A DNA stretch of 64,000 nucleotides, from contig NZ_JAGGNA010000001.1 of assembly GCF_017875765.1 (NCBI RefSeq), positions 2,817,001 to 2,881,000 on the forward strand. Reading direction: 5' to 3'. Under the pieces are notes generated by a model. That model searched no databases, was not told the DNA's origin, and saw only the letters and a list, made by a program, of their open reading frames with translations. The position numbers and the translations under genes were made by a program. Shown one piece after another: positions 42,783-51,678 of this stretch (its first letter is position 1; every line of letters begins with the position of its first letter). This DNA comes from Flavobacterium sp. CG_23.5. Lineage in GTDB: Bacteria > Bacteroidota > Bacteroidia > Flavobacteriales > Flavobacteriaceae.

Positions 42783-43037
42783 ATAGATTTCAAATTATTG
42801 ATTAGCGATTTTAAATTTCAGGTTTTTTCTATTGGAAAAGGCTGAAATTTAAGATTTGAATATCGATTGACAAATACTAACTTTGTCAAAATATCAAAAA
42901 TAGTGTTTTTTTGCAAAAAACAATTCTATATCACAGTAAAGATTTGAACTCAGTAAAGGGATTCTACTAATCGGAATTCTACAATGGGATTGCTAAATCT
43001 AAAATCATAAATCGCTAATCAACAATCAAAAATCACA

Positions 43038-43832
43038 ATGACTTACGAAGGTGTACTTACCAAAATGCAAACCGAATTTGGAAATCCAATTCAATATTAT
43101 CTGGTTTTTGAAAATAGTTTCTTGAATGTAAATCAATTATTGGACAAAAAAATAGAAATTAATTTTGTTGGTTACCAATGTTTGAATTGCGGAAAAAAGA
43201 AAAAAATATTCCGTCAGGGGTTTTGTTACGATTGTTTTTATTCCAGTGCAGCCGTTGGGGATTGGATTATGAAACCTGAATTAAGTACTGCTCATCTTGG
43301 GATTGCCGACAGAGATTTGGTTTATGAAGAAAAAGTACAGTTGCAACCTCATATCGTGTATTTGGCTTTGTCAAGCGAAGTAAAAGTAGGCGTGACCCGG
43401 AAAACACAAATGCCTACGCGATGGATTGATCAGGGCGCAAATGAAGCCATTTCGATTGTGGAAGTTCCAAACAGATATTTGGCCGGAATTACTGAAGTTG
43501 CCTTGAAAAATCATTATGCCGATAAAACGAATTGGAGAAAAATGTTAACCAATACGATTGAACATGTCGATTTGATTGCCGAAAGATTGAAAGTGGAGCA
43601 TTTAATTCCAAAAGAAGTGCAGGAATATTTTTATTCGCAAAAGAATGATTTGTACGAAATGCATTATCCCGTTTTACAATATCCGAAGAAAGTAAACAGC
43701 TTAAGTTTAGACAAAACACCGCAATTTCAAGGAAAACTCACAGGAATAAAAGGTCAATATCTCATTTTTGAAGACGGAACGGTCTTTAATGTCCGTAGTT
43801 CCGAAGGATATGTAGTAACGATTAATGTATAA
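43038..43832 (+). CDS. DUF2797 protein
   Basis: 264 aa. A four-Cys zinc-ribbon-like motif CLNCGKKKKIFRQGFCYDC near residues 49-67, then AHLGIADRD, HIVYLALSSEVKVGVTR and PTRWIDQGANEAISI, the hallmark blocks of DUF2797. Conserved in Flavobacteriia but of unknown function. The R-x-x-x-P-TRW stretch recalls GIY-YIG-like folds, but this is uncertain. It is divergent from GH3, and a convergent terminator lies after it. Confidence 0.9.
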   Translation: MTYEGVLTKMQTEFGNPIQYYLVFENSFLNVNQLLDKKIEINFVGYQCLNCGKKKKIFRQGFCYDCFYSSAAVGDWIMKPELSTAHLGIADRDLVYEEKVQLQPHIVYLALSSEVKVGVTRKTQMPTRWIDQGANEAISIVEVPNRYLAGITEVALKNHYADKTNWRKMLTNTIEHVDLIAERLKVEHLIPKEVQEYFYSQKNDLYEMHYPVLQYPKKVNSLSLDKTPQFQGKLTGIKGQYLIFEDGTVFNVRSSEGYVVTINV

Positions 43833-43835
43833 AAA

Positions 43836-43870
43836 AAAGCCTAAAAGTTAAATTACTTATAGGCTTTGTT
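43836..43870. terminator. Shared convergent terminator
   Basis: AAGCCTA (43837-43843) pairs with TAGGCTT (43860-43866), with an A-run before and T-rich sequence after. It lies between the convergent DUF2797 and AsmA-like genes and could serve both. Confidence 0.7.
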
Positions 43871-43886
43871 ACTGGAATAAATAAAG

Positions 43887-46484
43887 TTAATTAGTTTTAG
43901 TAGGCTCCTCGACTTTTTTCTTTTTATTAAATAAGCCATTGAGTAAATCGGTGGCTTTTGTTTTTACGTCTTCTTTTGTTGTTGAAGTTTTTGTCGTATC
44001 GCTTGGTTTCTTGTTTTTATTTATATAATCCGTTAATGCAGACGTTCCTTGTTTTACCAGTCTTTCTTTTTGTTGGTTAACAAGTTGAGTCGTTAGTTTG
44101 GTCACAGCAGTGTTAATATCAGTTGTGATTTTTGGATTTGTAAAATTACCTGATAATACAGCATTTATGGGAAAGCTTTGTAATTTTGCGGCATCGGCAG
44201 CGGATAGTTTTGCTATCAGTGCATTGGCTTCTGAGCCCAAATATTTAGCGGGAACATCAAATTTCAGGTTGTAATTCATGCTTTGGTCAAAACCGTGCGT
44301 TCCTCCGATAGTTGCTTTGATATCTTTGTAATTAATATTAAATGGCTTTACATTTACTTTTCCGTCCTTGAAAGTAACGGCTGCTTTCAAATCATTCAAA
44401 TTGATTTTACTGACATCAATAAATTTCAAATTTGAACCTAACGCTGTCAACAAAGTGGAATTTGTGGAATTTACAGTAGTAGAAAGCAATTGTCCTAATA
44501 AATCTCCAGTAAGCGTTTTTAAGTCCGGAGTAAGAGCAATAGCGTCAAGAAATCCGTTGAGTTTGATGGTTGAATTTAGCTTTCCATTGATGATTCCGGC
44601 AATTGGTGCTATTTTTTTCAACATGTTCAGTTGCGTGAATGATTGCGCAATATCTACTTGATTTAAATTCAAACTCATGTCGAAAACAGGTGTCTTTCCT
44701 TTCGTAGAAACGGCTCCGTTCACTCCGATTGTCCCACCGAAAATAGATGTTTTTACATTTTGTAAAGTGACTTTTTCGTCCTTTACAATCAATTTCCCAG
44801 AAACATCTTTCAATGTTAAATTGTCATATAAAACCGTATTAGCTTTTGCGGTAAGGGTGCAGTTCAAGAAAGCAGGAATCTTCATTGCTTCTGCTTTTTT
44901 GGTTTGAGTTTTAGTAGTTTCACCCGCAGTCATAAAATCACTAACCGCCAATTGCTTGGAATTCATATAGAAGTTTCCTTTTAATTCTTGGTTTCTAAAT
45001 ATAAAACCATAAAAGTTCTCCAAAACCCCAGTTACGCTAATGTCACTTTTTCCAGTGGTTGCATCAAATTGCTTTAAATCGACCTGACTTGGATTAAACT
45101 GAACCATTGCATTACTAATATTCATAGTTTTGCCGTTTTCATCGGTATAATTAAAACCGGACAAACTCATTGTTCCCGCATTGTTAATGTTTTGATATTG
45201 GCTTTTCTCCACTGATTCCATATCAAATTTAGTGGTGACGTCCGCTTTTAAAATACCGGATAATGGTTTTTTTAGTTTTATTGGATACGCTTTTGTCAGG
45301 TTGGCCAAATTGATGGTGCCTTTCAATGCCGCATCGATTATAGGGTTTTTAGTGACGTTTCTAATATTTGCTTTGGCATTGAAAATATCCTGGTCTATTT
45401 TGAACGAAAGCTTGTCAAGGTTGACATAAGTATCGTTCAGGATTCCAGTTTCGTTAATAATTTTAGTGTCAATAACTATATTTTGAACCGATTTTGGTAA
45501 ATTAGGATATTGAAAGGAAGCATTATTTGAGGCAATCGCTATATTGAATTTAGGAACTGTTGTGTCAGAATACAAGCCTTTCGCAAAACCAAAAACAGTA
45601 AAATCGCCCGTTGTTTTCACCTTGTCTAAACTCGAAGCATAAGCCGCTGGAATAATCCCAAGGAAATTTTTAAAGGATGATGTAGGAGTTTTAAATTTTA
45701 AATCATATTGCTGACCCGCATCAACGAGTTGAATGAATCCATCAAATTCTAAAGGCAATTGATTGATTAATGCTTTGTTTTCTTTAAAAGTGTATTTGCT
45801 GTTTTCTAAATCAATCCCCAAAACGGCATCCAATGTCAACGGTACATTTTTCATGTAATTGACTTTGTCCATGTCCAAAGAAATAGTAGCTGTCGATTTA
45901 GTCACCAAATCTAATTTTGAAACCGCAAAATTTCCAGTTCCTTCATGGTTTAAACTATCGATTACCATTTTTATTTTTGAACTTTCGTCAAAATACTTAA
46001 ACTTGAAATTTTCAACTTTATAATTTTGGATGTTTAATTTAAGTGGATTGTTTTTTCCGCCGTCTTTATTTGTTTTGTCTTTTAAAGCGATATCATAATT
46101 TCCAATGCCATCTTTATTGAAAATAATGTTGATTAAACCATTTTTAGAAGTTACTCCTTCAATGTTCATTGCTTCTTCTTTGCTTTTAAAAAGTTCCTTG
46201 ATAGACATTTTTAAATTTAATTCGCCCAAAGAAATTAAAGTATCGCCAAGGAAAGGGGCTTTATTGATGATAACCAATTTATCAACAGTGACATTAGCAT
46301 TTGGAAAATTTTTGAATAAACTCAAATTTGCATCTTCGAAGGAAACTTTGGCATCTACTTTCTCATTGATAGCTTGGGTAATTTTGGCTTTTATTTGGTC
46401 TTTAAAAAAATAGGGAACCGCAAATAGAGCAACTGCAAATAGGAGAACTATAATTAAAATGACTTTTAAAATTGTTTTTAACAT
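43887..46484 (-). CDS. AsmA-family protein
   Basis: 865 aa. One N-terminal TM helix (ILIIVLLFAVALFAVPYFF), then the AsmA start DQIKAKITQAINEKVDAKVS and a very long repetitive beta-strand region (blocks such as VSLQNVKT- and KDGKVNVKPF-like strands), ending in a Lys/Thr-rich tail. AsmA-like proteins form long lipid-transfer bridges between inner and outer membranes. The tail DTTKTSTTKEDVKTKATDLL is low-complexity. Convergent with the DUF2797 gene. Confidence 0.9.
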   Translation of the reverse strand: MLKTILKVILIIVLLFAVALFAVPYFFKDQIKAKITQAINEKVDAKVSFEDANLSLFKNFPNANVTVDKLVIINKAPFLGDTLISLGELNLKMSIKELFKSKEEAMNIEGVTSKNGLINIIFNKDGIGNYDIALKDKTNKDGGKNNPLKLNIQNYKVENFKFKYFDESSKIKMVIDSLNHEGTGNFAVSKLDLVTKSTATISLDMDKVNYMKNVPLTLDAVLGIDLENSKYTFKENKALINQLPLEFDGFIQLVDAGQQYDLKFKTPTSSFKNFLGIIPAAYASSLDKVKTTGDFTVFGFAKGLYSDTTVPKFNIAIASNNASFQYPNLPKSVQNIVIDTKIINETGILNDTYVNLDKLSFKIDQDIFNAKANIRNVTKNPIIDAALKGTINLANLTKAYPIKLKKPLSGILKADVTTKFDMESVEKSQYQNINNAGTMSLSGFNYTDENGKTMNISNAMVQFNPSQVDLKQFDATTGKSDISVTGVLENFYGFIFRNQELKGNFYMNSKQLAVSDFMTAGETTKTQTKKAEAMKIPAFLNCTLTAKANTVLYDNLTLKDVSGKLIVKDEKVTLQNVKTSIFGGTIGVNGAVSTKGKTPVFDMSLNLNQVDIAQSFTQLNMLKKIAPIAGIINGKLNSTIKLNGFLDAIALTPDLKTLTGDLLGQLLSTTVNSTNSTLLTALGSNLKFIDVSKINLNDLKAAVTFKDGKVNVKPFNINYKDIKATIGGTHGFDQSMNYNLKFDVPAKYLGSEANALIAKLSAADAAKLQSFPINAVLSGNFTNPKITTDINTAVTKLTTQLVNQQKERLVKQGTSALTDYINKNKKPSDTTKTSTTKEDVKTKATDLLNGLFNKKKKVEEPTKTN

Positions 46485-46598
46485 GCTTTTCTTTCTTTTA
46501 AATTAAATAAGTTTAGTAAAAATCCTACCTTACTACTTGCAAAAATAACCTTTAAAGATTTAGTAGTTTCTAATATTATGCTAAATAATAGTTTGTTG

Positions 46599-46638
46599 CA
46601 AAAAAAAATCCGTTTAAGTAAGCACTCAAACGGATTCG
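46599..46638 (-). terminator. Rho-independent terminator of sppA
   Basis: On the - strand AATCCGTTT pairs with AAACGGATT across about 12 nt and is followed by at least eight T. It lies 24 bp past the sppA stop. Confidence 0.85.
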
Positions 46639-46661
46639 TTTTTAGAATTTCAATGAAATAA

Positions 46662-48422
46662 TTATTGAATGTTAATTTCAAAAGGCATCATGGCTTGAAC
46701 TCCTTTTTGCGTTTGCATTCTTTTTATTTGTTGCATGATTTTATAGTTTTCTTCTCCGATTTCTTCTTTGATAAAAGATGCTTTAGATTTTGCAAAAGGC
46801 AAATTTTCTAAAAGATCATTTAGGTTTTTTTCATATTCAGGGTAGTTTTGTGTGCTGTAGTCTTTTATTTTTGATAATCTGGCCGCTTCACGAATGGCGT
46901 CATCCAACCCTCCAATTTTATCTACAAGACCTTCTTTCAAGGCTTCAGAACCAGACCAAACTCTTCCTTGTGCAATGGCATCAACTTGCGCAAATGTCAT
47001 TTTCCGTCCTTGAGCAACATGAGATACAAAAGTTCTGTAAATATGTTCAATCTCTTCAAGTGTGACTGCTTTAAATTTCGCGTCTAATGGGACGAAAGGG
47101 CTATAATTTGCGGCATTTTCATGAGTTTTTACCTGTTCAGTATGGATACCGATTTTAGTCGCCAAAGTCGTGAAATTAGGTAATATACCAAATACTCCAA
47201 TTGAACCGGTTATTGTATTTTTTTCTGCAAAAATAGTGTTGGCATTACAAGCGATATAATATCCTCCTGAAGCTGCGTAATTCCCCATAGAAACAACTAC
47301 AGGTTTTACTTTTTTCGTCAGTTCAATTTCTCTCCAAATCAAATCAGAAGTTAAAGCACTTCCTCCTGGGCTATCAATACGTAGTACAATCGCTTTTACA
47401 TCTTTGTTTTTTCTTGCTTCTTGCAATGAGCGACGCATAGAGCCTTCTCCGATGGTATTTACATCACCTTCTCCACTTCCAATTTCTCCTTGTGCATAAA
47501 TGATTGCGATTTCGTTATTGCTTTCACTCATTTTTGAAGTAGTAGCTACTTTTTTCGCATAATCCAGAATGGCAACTTTATTGTAATCTTTGTCTTTATC
47601 TACTTTCAAAATGTTTTTAATGGCGTTGTGATAAACATCTTCGTAAGCAATGATGTCCACTAGTTTCGCAGCTTTTGCCATTTCAGGAGTTCTGGCAAGA
47701 AGTCCATTTGCAATTTCATTTAATTTAGCCACCGATACATTTCTGCTTTTGGAAATATCAGCAGTTATAGAATTCCAAACTGAATTTAATAAAGCGGTAG
47801 TTTGTTCTCTATTGGCATCACTCATCTTATTTTCAAGAAAAGGTTCAACTGCACTTTTATATTTTCCGTGGCGTATCACTTCCATTTTCACACCTGATTT
47901 TTCTTGGAAATCCTTAAAAAACATGATTTCAGCCGAAAGTCCTTTGAAATCCATGTCCCCAACAGGGTTCAAATATATAGTGTTGGCAACTGAATTTAAA
48001 TAATATTCTTTTTGAGAATAAGAATTGGCATAAGCCATTACAAACTTCCCAGATTTTTTAAAATCTTCCAATGCGTCTCTCAATGCTTTGCTTTGCGCCA
48101 TTCCTAAAGAAGAATTGTCATTCAAAATAGATATCCCTTTGATGTCATCATCAGTTTTTGCTTCGGCAACAGCATTAATGATGTCAGATACTCCTATTTT
48201 TTTACCATCTGAAAAAATAGTTACCCAGGGATCTTTGTATTTCCCGGCATAGTCATTTTTTATATTTTCTAAATTTAATTCAATTACCGAGTTGCTTTTT
48301 ACGGTTACTCCCTCAGATTCGCCACCAAAAATGGCTCCAATGATTAGTATCCCAAAAAAGAACAACATAAAAAAAACGAAGATACCGATGATGGTAGCCA
48401 ATACATTTCCTAAAAATTTCAT
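46662..48422 (-). CDS. sppA: Signal peptide peptidase SppA, long (67K) form
   Basis: 586 aa. N-terminal TM anchor (IGIFVFFMLFFFGILIIGAIF), then two tandem S49 protease domains. The first has the Lys region (about 190-205, RHGKYKSAVEPF), the second has RIDSPGGSALTSDLIWREIE and the Ser site VVSMGNYAASGGYYIAC. It cleaves leftover signal peptides in the inner membrane using a Ser-Lys dyad with Lys in the N-terminal domain. Length fits the double-domain form. It is read divergently from folK. Confidence 0.96.
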   Translation of the reverse strand: MKFLGNVLATIIGIFVFFMLFFFGILIIGAIFGGESEGVTVKSNSVIELNLENIKNDYAGKYKDPWVTIFSDGKKIGVSDIINAVAEAKTDDDIKGISILNDNSSLGMAQSKALRDALEDFKKSGKFVMAYANSYSQKEYYLNSVANTIYLNPVGDMDFKGLSAEIMFFKDFQEKSGVKMEVIRHGKYKSAVEPFLENKMSDANREQTTALLNSVWNSITADISKSRNVSVAKLNEIANGLLARTPEMAKAAKLVDIIAYEDVYHNAIKNILKVDKDKDYNKVAILDYAKKVATTSKMSESNNEIAIIYAQGEIGSGEGDVNTIGEGSMRRSLQEARKNKDVKAIVLRIDSPGGSALTSDLIWREIELTKKVKPVVVSMGNYAASGGYYIACNANTIFAEKNTITGSIGVFGILPNFTTLATKIGIHTEQVKTHENAANYSPFVPLDAKFKAVTLEEIEHIYRTFVSHVAQGRKMTFAQVDAIAQGRVWSGSEALKEGLVDKIGGLDDAIREAARLSKIKDYSTQNYPEYEKNLNDLLENLPFAKSKASFIKEEIGEENYKIMQQIKRMQTQKGVQAMMPFEINIQ

Positions 48423-48511
48423 AGTTATATTTTTTTAATAAGTCTCAAATGAGGTTAATTTGTTACAGATTTAAGGTTTTAAATTCTAAAATTAGTTATC
48501 AACACTCTTTG

Positions 48512-48519
48512 CAAAGATA
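48512..48519 (-). promoter_or_regulatory. -7 element of sppA
   Basis: The - strand reads TATCTTTG, a perfect TAnnTTTG, about 90 bp before the sppA ATG. No clear TTG stands at the right distance. CTTTGCAAAG overlapping it is a 10-bp palindrome. Confidence 0.5.
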
Positions 48520-48558
48520 CTTCTATTCTAAAATTCTTTTAGTTAATTTGCGGGTAAT

Positions 48559-49692
48559 ATGAAATCACAACATCAGGTCATTTTATCGCTAGGAAGTAAT
48601 CAAGGCAATCGATTGGAAAACATCGAAAATTGCCTAGAATTAATACATCGGGAAATAGGAACGGTAATTAAAGTTTCCAGGTTGTATGAGACTCCTTCTT
48701 GGGGTTTTGATAGTGATGCTTTTTATAATTGCGTTTTAGTTATTCATACCACGAGCTCCGCCCAGAAAATTTTGACTCAGGTTTTAAAAGTGGAAAAGAA
48801 ATTGGGACGGGTTCGCACTTCTGATTTAGGTTATCAATCGCGAATCATTGATATAGATTTAATTGCTTTTGATGAAGAAATTATTGAGTCAGAAAAACTT
48901 CAGATTCCGCATCCGTTAATGCAAAACAGGAAATTTGTTTTGTTGCCTATTCAGGATTTAAATTTGGATTGGAAACATCCTGTTCTCAAAAAGACAATTT
49001 CGGAGCTATTAGAATTCTGTCCAGATCCAAGTGTTTGTAAAGTGATTCAAAAGTTAAAAAATCCTTTGCAAAGTATTGCTTTGGAACAATTTAATTATGT
49101 TGCCTTTGAAGGAAATATTGGAGCAGGAAAAACGACATTGGCGACTAAAATTTCCGAAGATTTTAATGCAAAAACAGTTTTGGAGCGTTTTGCTGACAAT
49201 CCTTTTTTACCTAAATTTTATAAAGACCAAAATCGATATGCGTTTCCGTTGGAAATGTCATTCCTCGCCGACAGATACCAGCAATTATCAGATGATTTAG
49301 CGCAATTTGATTTGTTTAAAGATTTTATTGTGGCCGATTATCATATTTTTAAGTCTTTGATTTTTGCCAAAATCACACTTGCTGATGATGAATATCGTTT
49401 ATACCGAAATTTATTCGATATCATTTACAGAGAAATGCCTAAACCGGATTTATATGTTTATTTGTACCAAAATTCAGAACGATTGTTGCAAAATATTAAG
49501 AAAAGAGGCAGAAGCTACGAGCAAAAAATCCCGGCAGATTATTTAGATAAAATCAATAATGGCTATTTAGATTACATCAAATCGCAAACCGATTTAAATG
49601 TATTAATAATTGATGTTTCGGATCGGGATTTTGTAAAAAACCAAGAAGATTATCTTTTTATTTTAGATGAAATCCAAAAGAAAATCAGCTAA
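48559..49692 (+). CDS. folK: FolK-deoxynucleoside kinase fusion
   Basis: 377 aa. Residues 1-155 are 6-hydroxymethyl-7,8-dihydropterin pyrophosphokinase (VILSLGSNQGNRLENIENCL, YETPSWGF, KKLGRVRTS, RIIDIDLI, IPHPLMQNRKFVLLP). Residues about 175-377 are a deoxynucleoside kinase: P-loop YVAFEGNIGAGKTTLA, the ERFADNPFLPKFY block and RGRSYEQ. The first part serves folate synthesis, the second dNTP salvage. The fusion is typical of Flavobacteriia and links one-carbon and nucleotide metabolism. Confidence 0.96.
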   Translation: MKSQHQVILSLGSNQGNRLENIENCLELIHREIGTVIKVSRLYETPSWGFDSDAFYNCVLVIHTTSSAQKILTQVLKVEKKLGRVRTSDLGYQSRIIDIDLIAFDEEIIESEKLQIPHPLMQNRKFVLLPIQDLNLDWKHPVLKKTISELLEFCPDPSVCKVIQKLKNPLQSIALEQFNYVAFEGNIGAGKTTLATKISEDFNAKTVLERFADNPFLPKFYKDQNRYAFPLEMSFLADRYQQLSDDLAQFDLFKDFIVADYHIFKSLIFAKITLADDEYRLYRNLFDIIYREMPKPDLYVYLYQNSERLLQNIKKRGRSYEQKIPADYLDKINNGYLDYIKSQTDLNVLIIDVSDRDFVKNQEDYLFILDEIQKKIS

Positions 49693-50281
49693 TATTTTTT
49701 TTACAATTATCGTTTTAGCGAAAAATGCCCACTCTTTTCAAGACTTGAAGCATCAATTTTCAATATGTACCAATAATCAGTTGCCGGTAGTGGACTACCA
49801 TTATATGTTCCGTCCCAAGTCAGTTTGGAAGCATTCAGTCTTGTAATTAAATTTCCATATCGATCAAAAATAGATACTTCGGCTTCGGGATAATTAGTTA
49901 ATCCTTTTACTTCCCATACATCATTATAAGTGTCATTGTTAGGGGTGAAAAACTTTGGAGTTATCAGAACAATAAAATTCCGGGTGTCATAACTACAGAA
50001 ACTCGTTTCTCTCACATAAGCGGTTTGCAGTCCACCTGGTACATTAAAAAATACATTTGAACTTTGGTAATTAATTCCATCGACTGAGTATTCAAAATAA
50101 TTTTGTGGATTCTTTAAATAAATCGCCACTGTTGTTTCATTTACGTCTACATAATTTATCGCTGGAATGTCATGTTCTATTGGTTTAGCCCCCTAATAAT
50201 CGGACTTTAACATTTTAAGTTTTACAAACATACGCAATTAGTCAATATCTTTGTCTTGCAAGGAACAAACGAAGGCGAGTT

Positions 50282-51367
50282 TTACACCGATGTTTGTAGA
50301 AATGTTTCAGGCCTGGTCATTTCGATTTCACTAAAATTTAGTTCACCCACAAAAAAAGGCGGAATCTCTAAATTTTGCAAGGAACTGCACTTCAGACTCG
50401 TATTGCCCGATATTTGTTGGTATGGGATTTTGAGTTTGAATGTTATTTTTCGTTTTATTTCATCTCTTTTTTGTTCGATTAGCCCTTTATTCCAGCATTC
50501 TAAAAAGATATTTGGAGGTAAATTACAAACTGAGGAATGTAGACGTTCATTATTGTATTTCTCATAAAAAATGGTCAAAACACCTTCCAATTCATCGATT
50601 GTCCAAAAATGAAAAGGTCTTAGTTTTTTTGCTAAAATAGCATGAAAACTCTCAATATGTCCATTTTCCTGTGGGGTATATGGATGTGTAAAGACTTGAT
50701 TCAGGTAGTTATCTTTGAAGAAATTTTGAATCATTTTTGCCGAAAATCGACTGTCATTATCATTGCGAACCTCAATATGAATCCCTTTTTCTAGGCAATT
50801 ATTTGGTTGTAAATGATTTATTATAATATGTTCCCATGCCCTTTTAACATCTTCTTTTTTGATGGAATAGGCAACCGTCCAATGCAAAACAAGTCTGGTA
50901 AAAGTGTCAATAGTTGTTAGCACATAGCTATGCATTTTATACTCCTCGACCCACACAAATTTAATGTCCATTTCCAAAACTTCAAAGGGCTGACTTGGAA
51001 AAACCTTACGGTATTTTACCCTGGTTTTACTAGGCTTTTGATGTTGTTCCTTCAATAATTGTGCGCCTTTCATCAATCGATATACTTTCTTATGATTAAT
51101 ATCGTAACCCATCAGTTGTAATCTAGTTTCCATTTTCCGATGACCATAATCTGTGTCGAGATCTTGATGAGCTTGCTTTATTTCTTCAATAATCACATCA
51201 TTTGAAACTTCAAATTTTTGCCCGTACTTGTCAGTGTAAAAAGTCGTCGTAGAAGGACTTCTTCCTTGATTAGTCCGCTTGTTTTGATAATAATACTGGT
51301 GCTTGGTTATTGCTGAAATTTGAAATGCTACTTCTTTCTTCAAGCCCTGAAAAATGTAGCCTCTCAC
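50282..51367 (-). CDS. IS3-family transposase OrfB, copy 2
   Basis: 361 aa, identical to the OrfB at 24023: DDE triad in LEMDIKFVW, NDNDSRF and ENGHIESFH, GTG start in the orfA stop. Intact and potentially active. Confidence 0.95.
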   Translation of the reverse strand: MRGYIFQGLKKEVAFQISAITKHQYYYQNKRTNQGRSPSTTTFYTDKYGQKFEVSNDVIIEEIKQAHQDLDTDYGHRKMETRLQLMGYDINHKKVYRLMKGAQLLKEQHQKPSKTRVKYRKVFPSQPFEVLEMDIKFVWVEEYKMHSYVLTTIDTFTRLVLHWTVAYSIKKEDVKRAWEHIIINHLQPNNCLEKGIHIEVRNDNDSRFSAKMIQNFFKDNYLNQVFTHPYTPQENGHIESFHAILAKKLRPFHFWTIDELEGVLTIFYEKYNNERLHSSVCNLPPNIFLECWNKGLIEQKRDEIKRKITFKLKIPYQQISGNTSLKCSSLQNLEIPPFFVGELNFSEIEMTRPETFLQTSV

Positions 51368-51678
51368 GAGTTCCTTTTTTTCTCCAAGGCGAATTTCTTT
51401 TTTAGCAATTCGTCTTTTAACTTGCCTTCAAGCTCTTTTTGAATAACAATTTCTTTGAGTAGCTTGTTTTCTTTTTCCAGTTCTCTGATTCGTTTAAGCT
51501 GCGCGGGGGTCATTCCATGTGCGAAGCCCTCTTCGCCCATAGTATCCATCTTCTTCTTCCATGAGTAATAACTCGCAGGAAATACCGAATATTTCTCTAA
51601 TGTAGGTTTAACACCTTGTTCTGAAGCTTCCTTTATGATCTTTAGCTTCTCTTCTTTGGTAAATTTTCTCTTTTCCAT
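51364..51678 (-). CDS. IS3-family transposase OrfA, copy 2
   Basis: 104 aa, identical to the OrfA at 23712 (helix-turn-helix plus coiled coil). Read from the -7 element at 51683-51690, 4 bp before its start. Confidence 0.95.
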   Translation of the reverse strand: MEKRKFTKEEKLKIIKEASEQGVKPTLEKYSVFPASYYSWKKKMDTMGEEGFAHGMTPAQLKRIRELEKENKLLKEIVIQKELEGKLKDELLKKKFALEKKRNS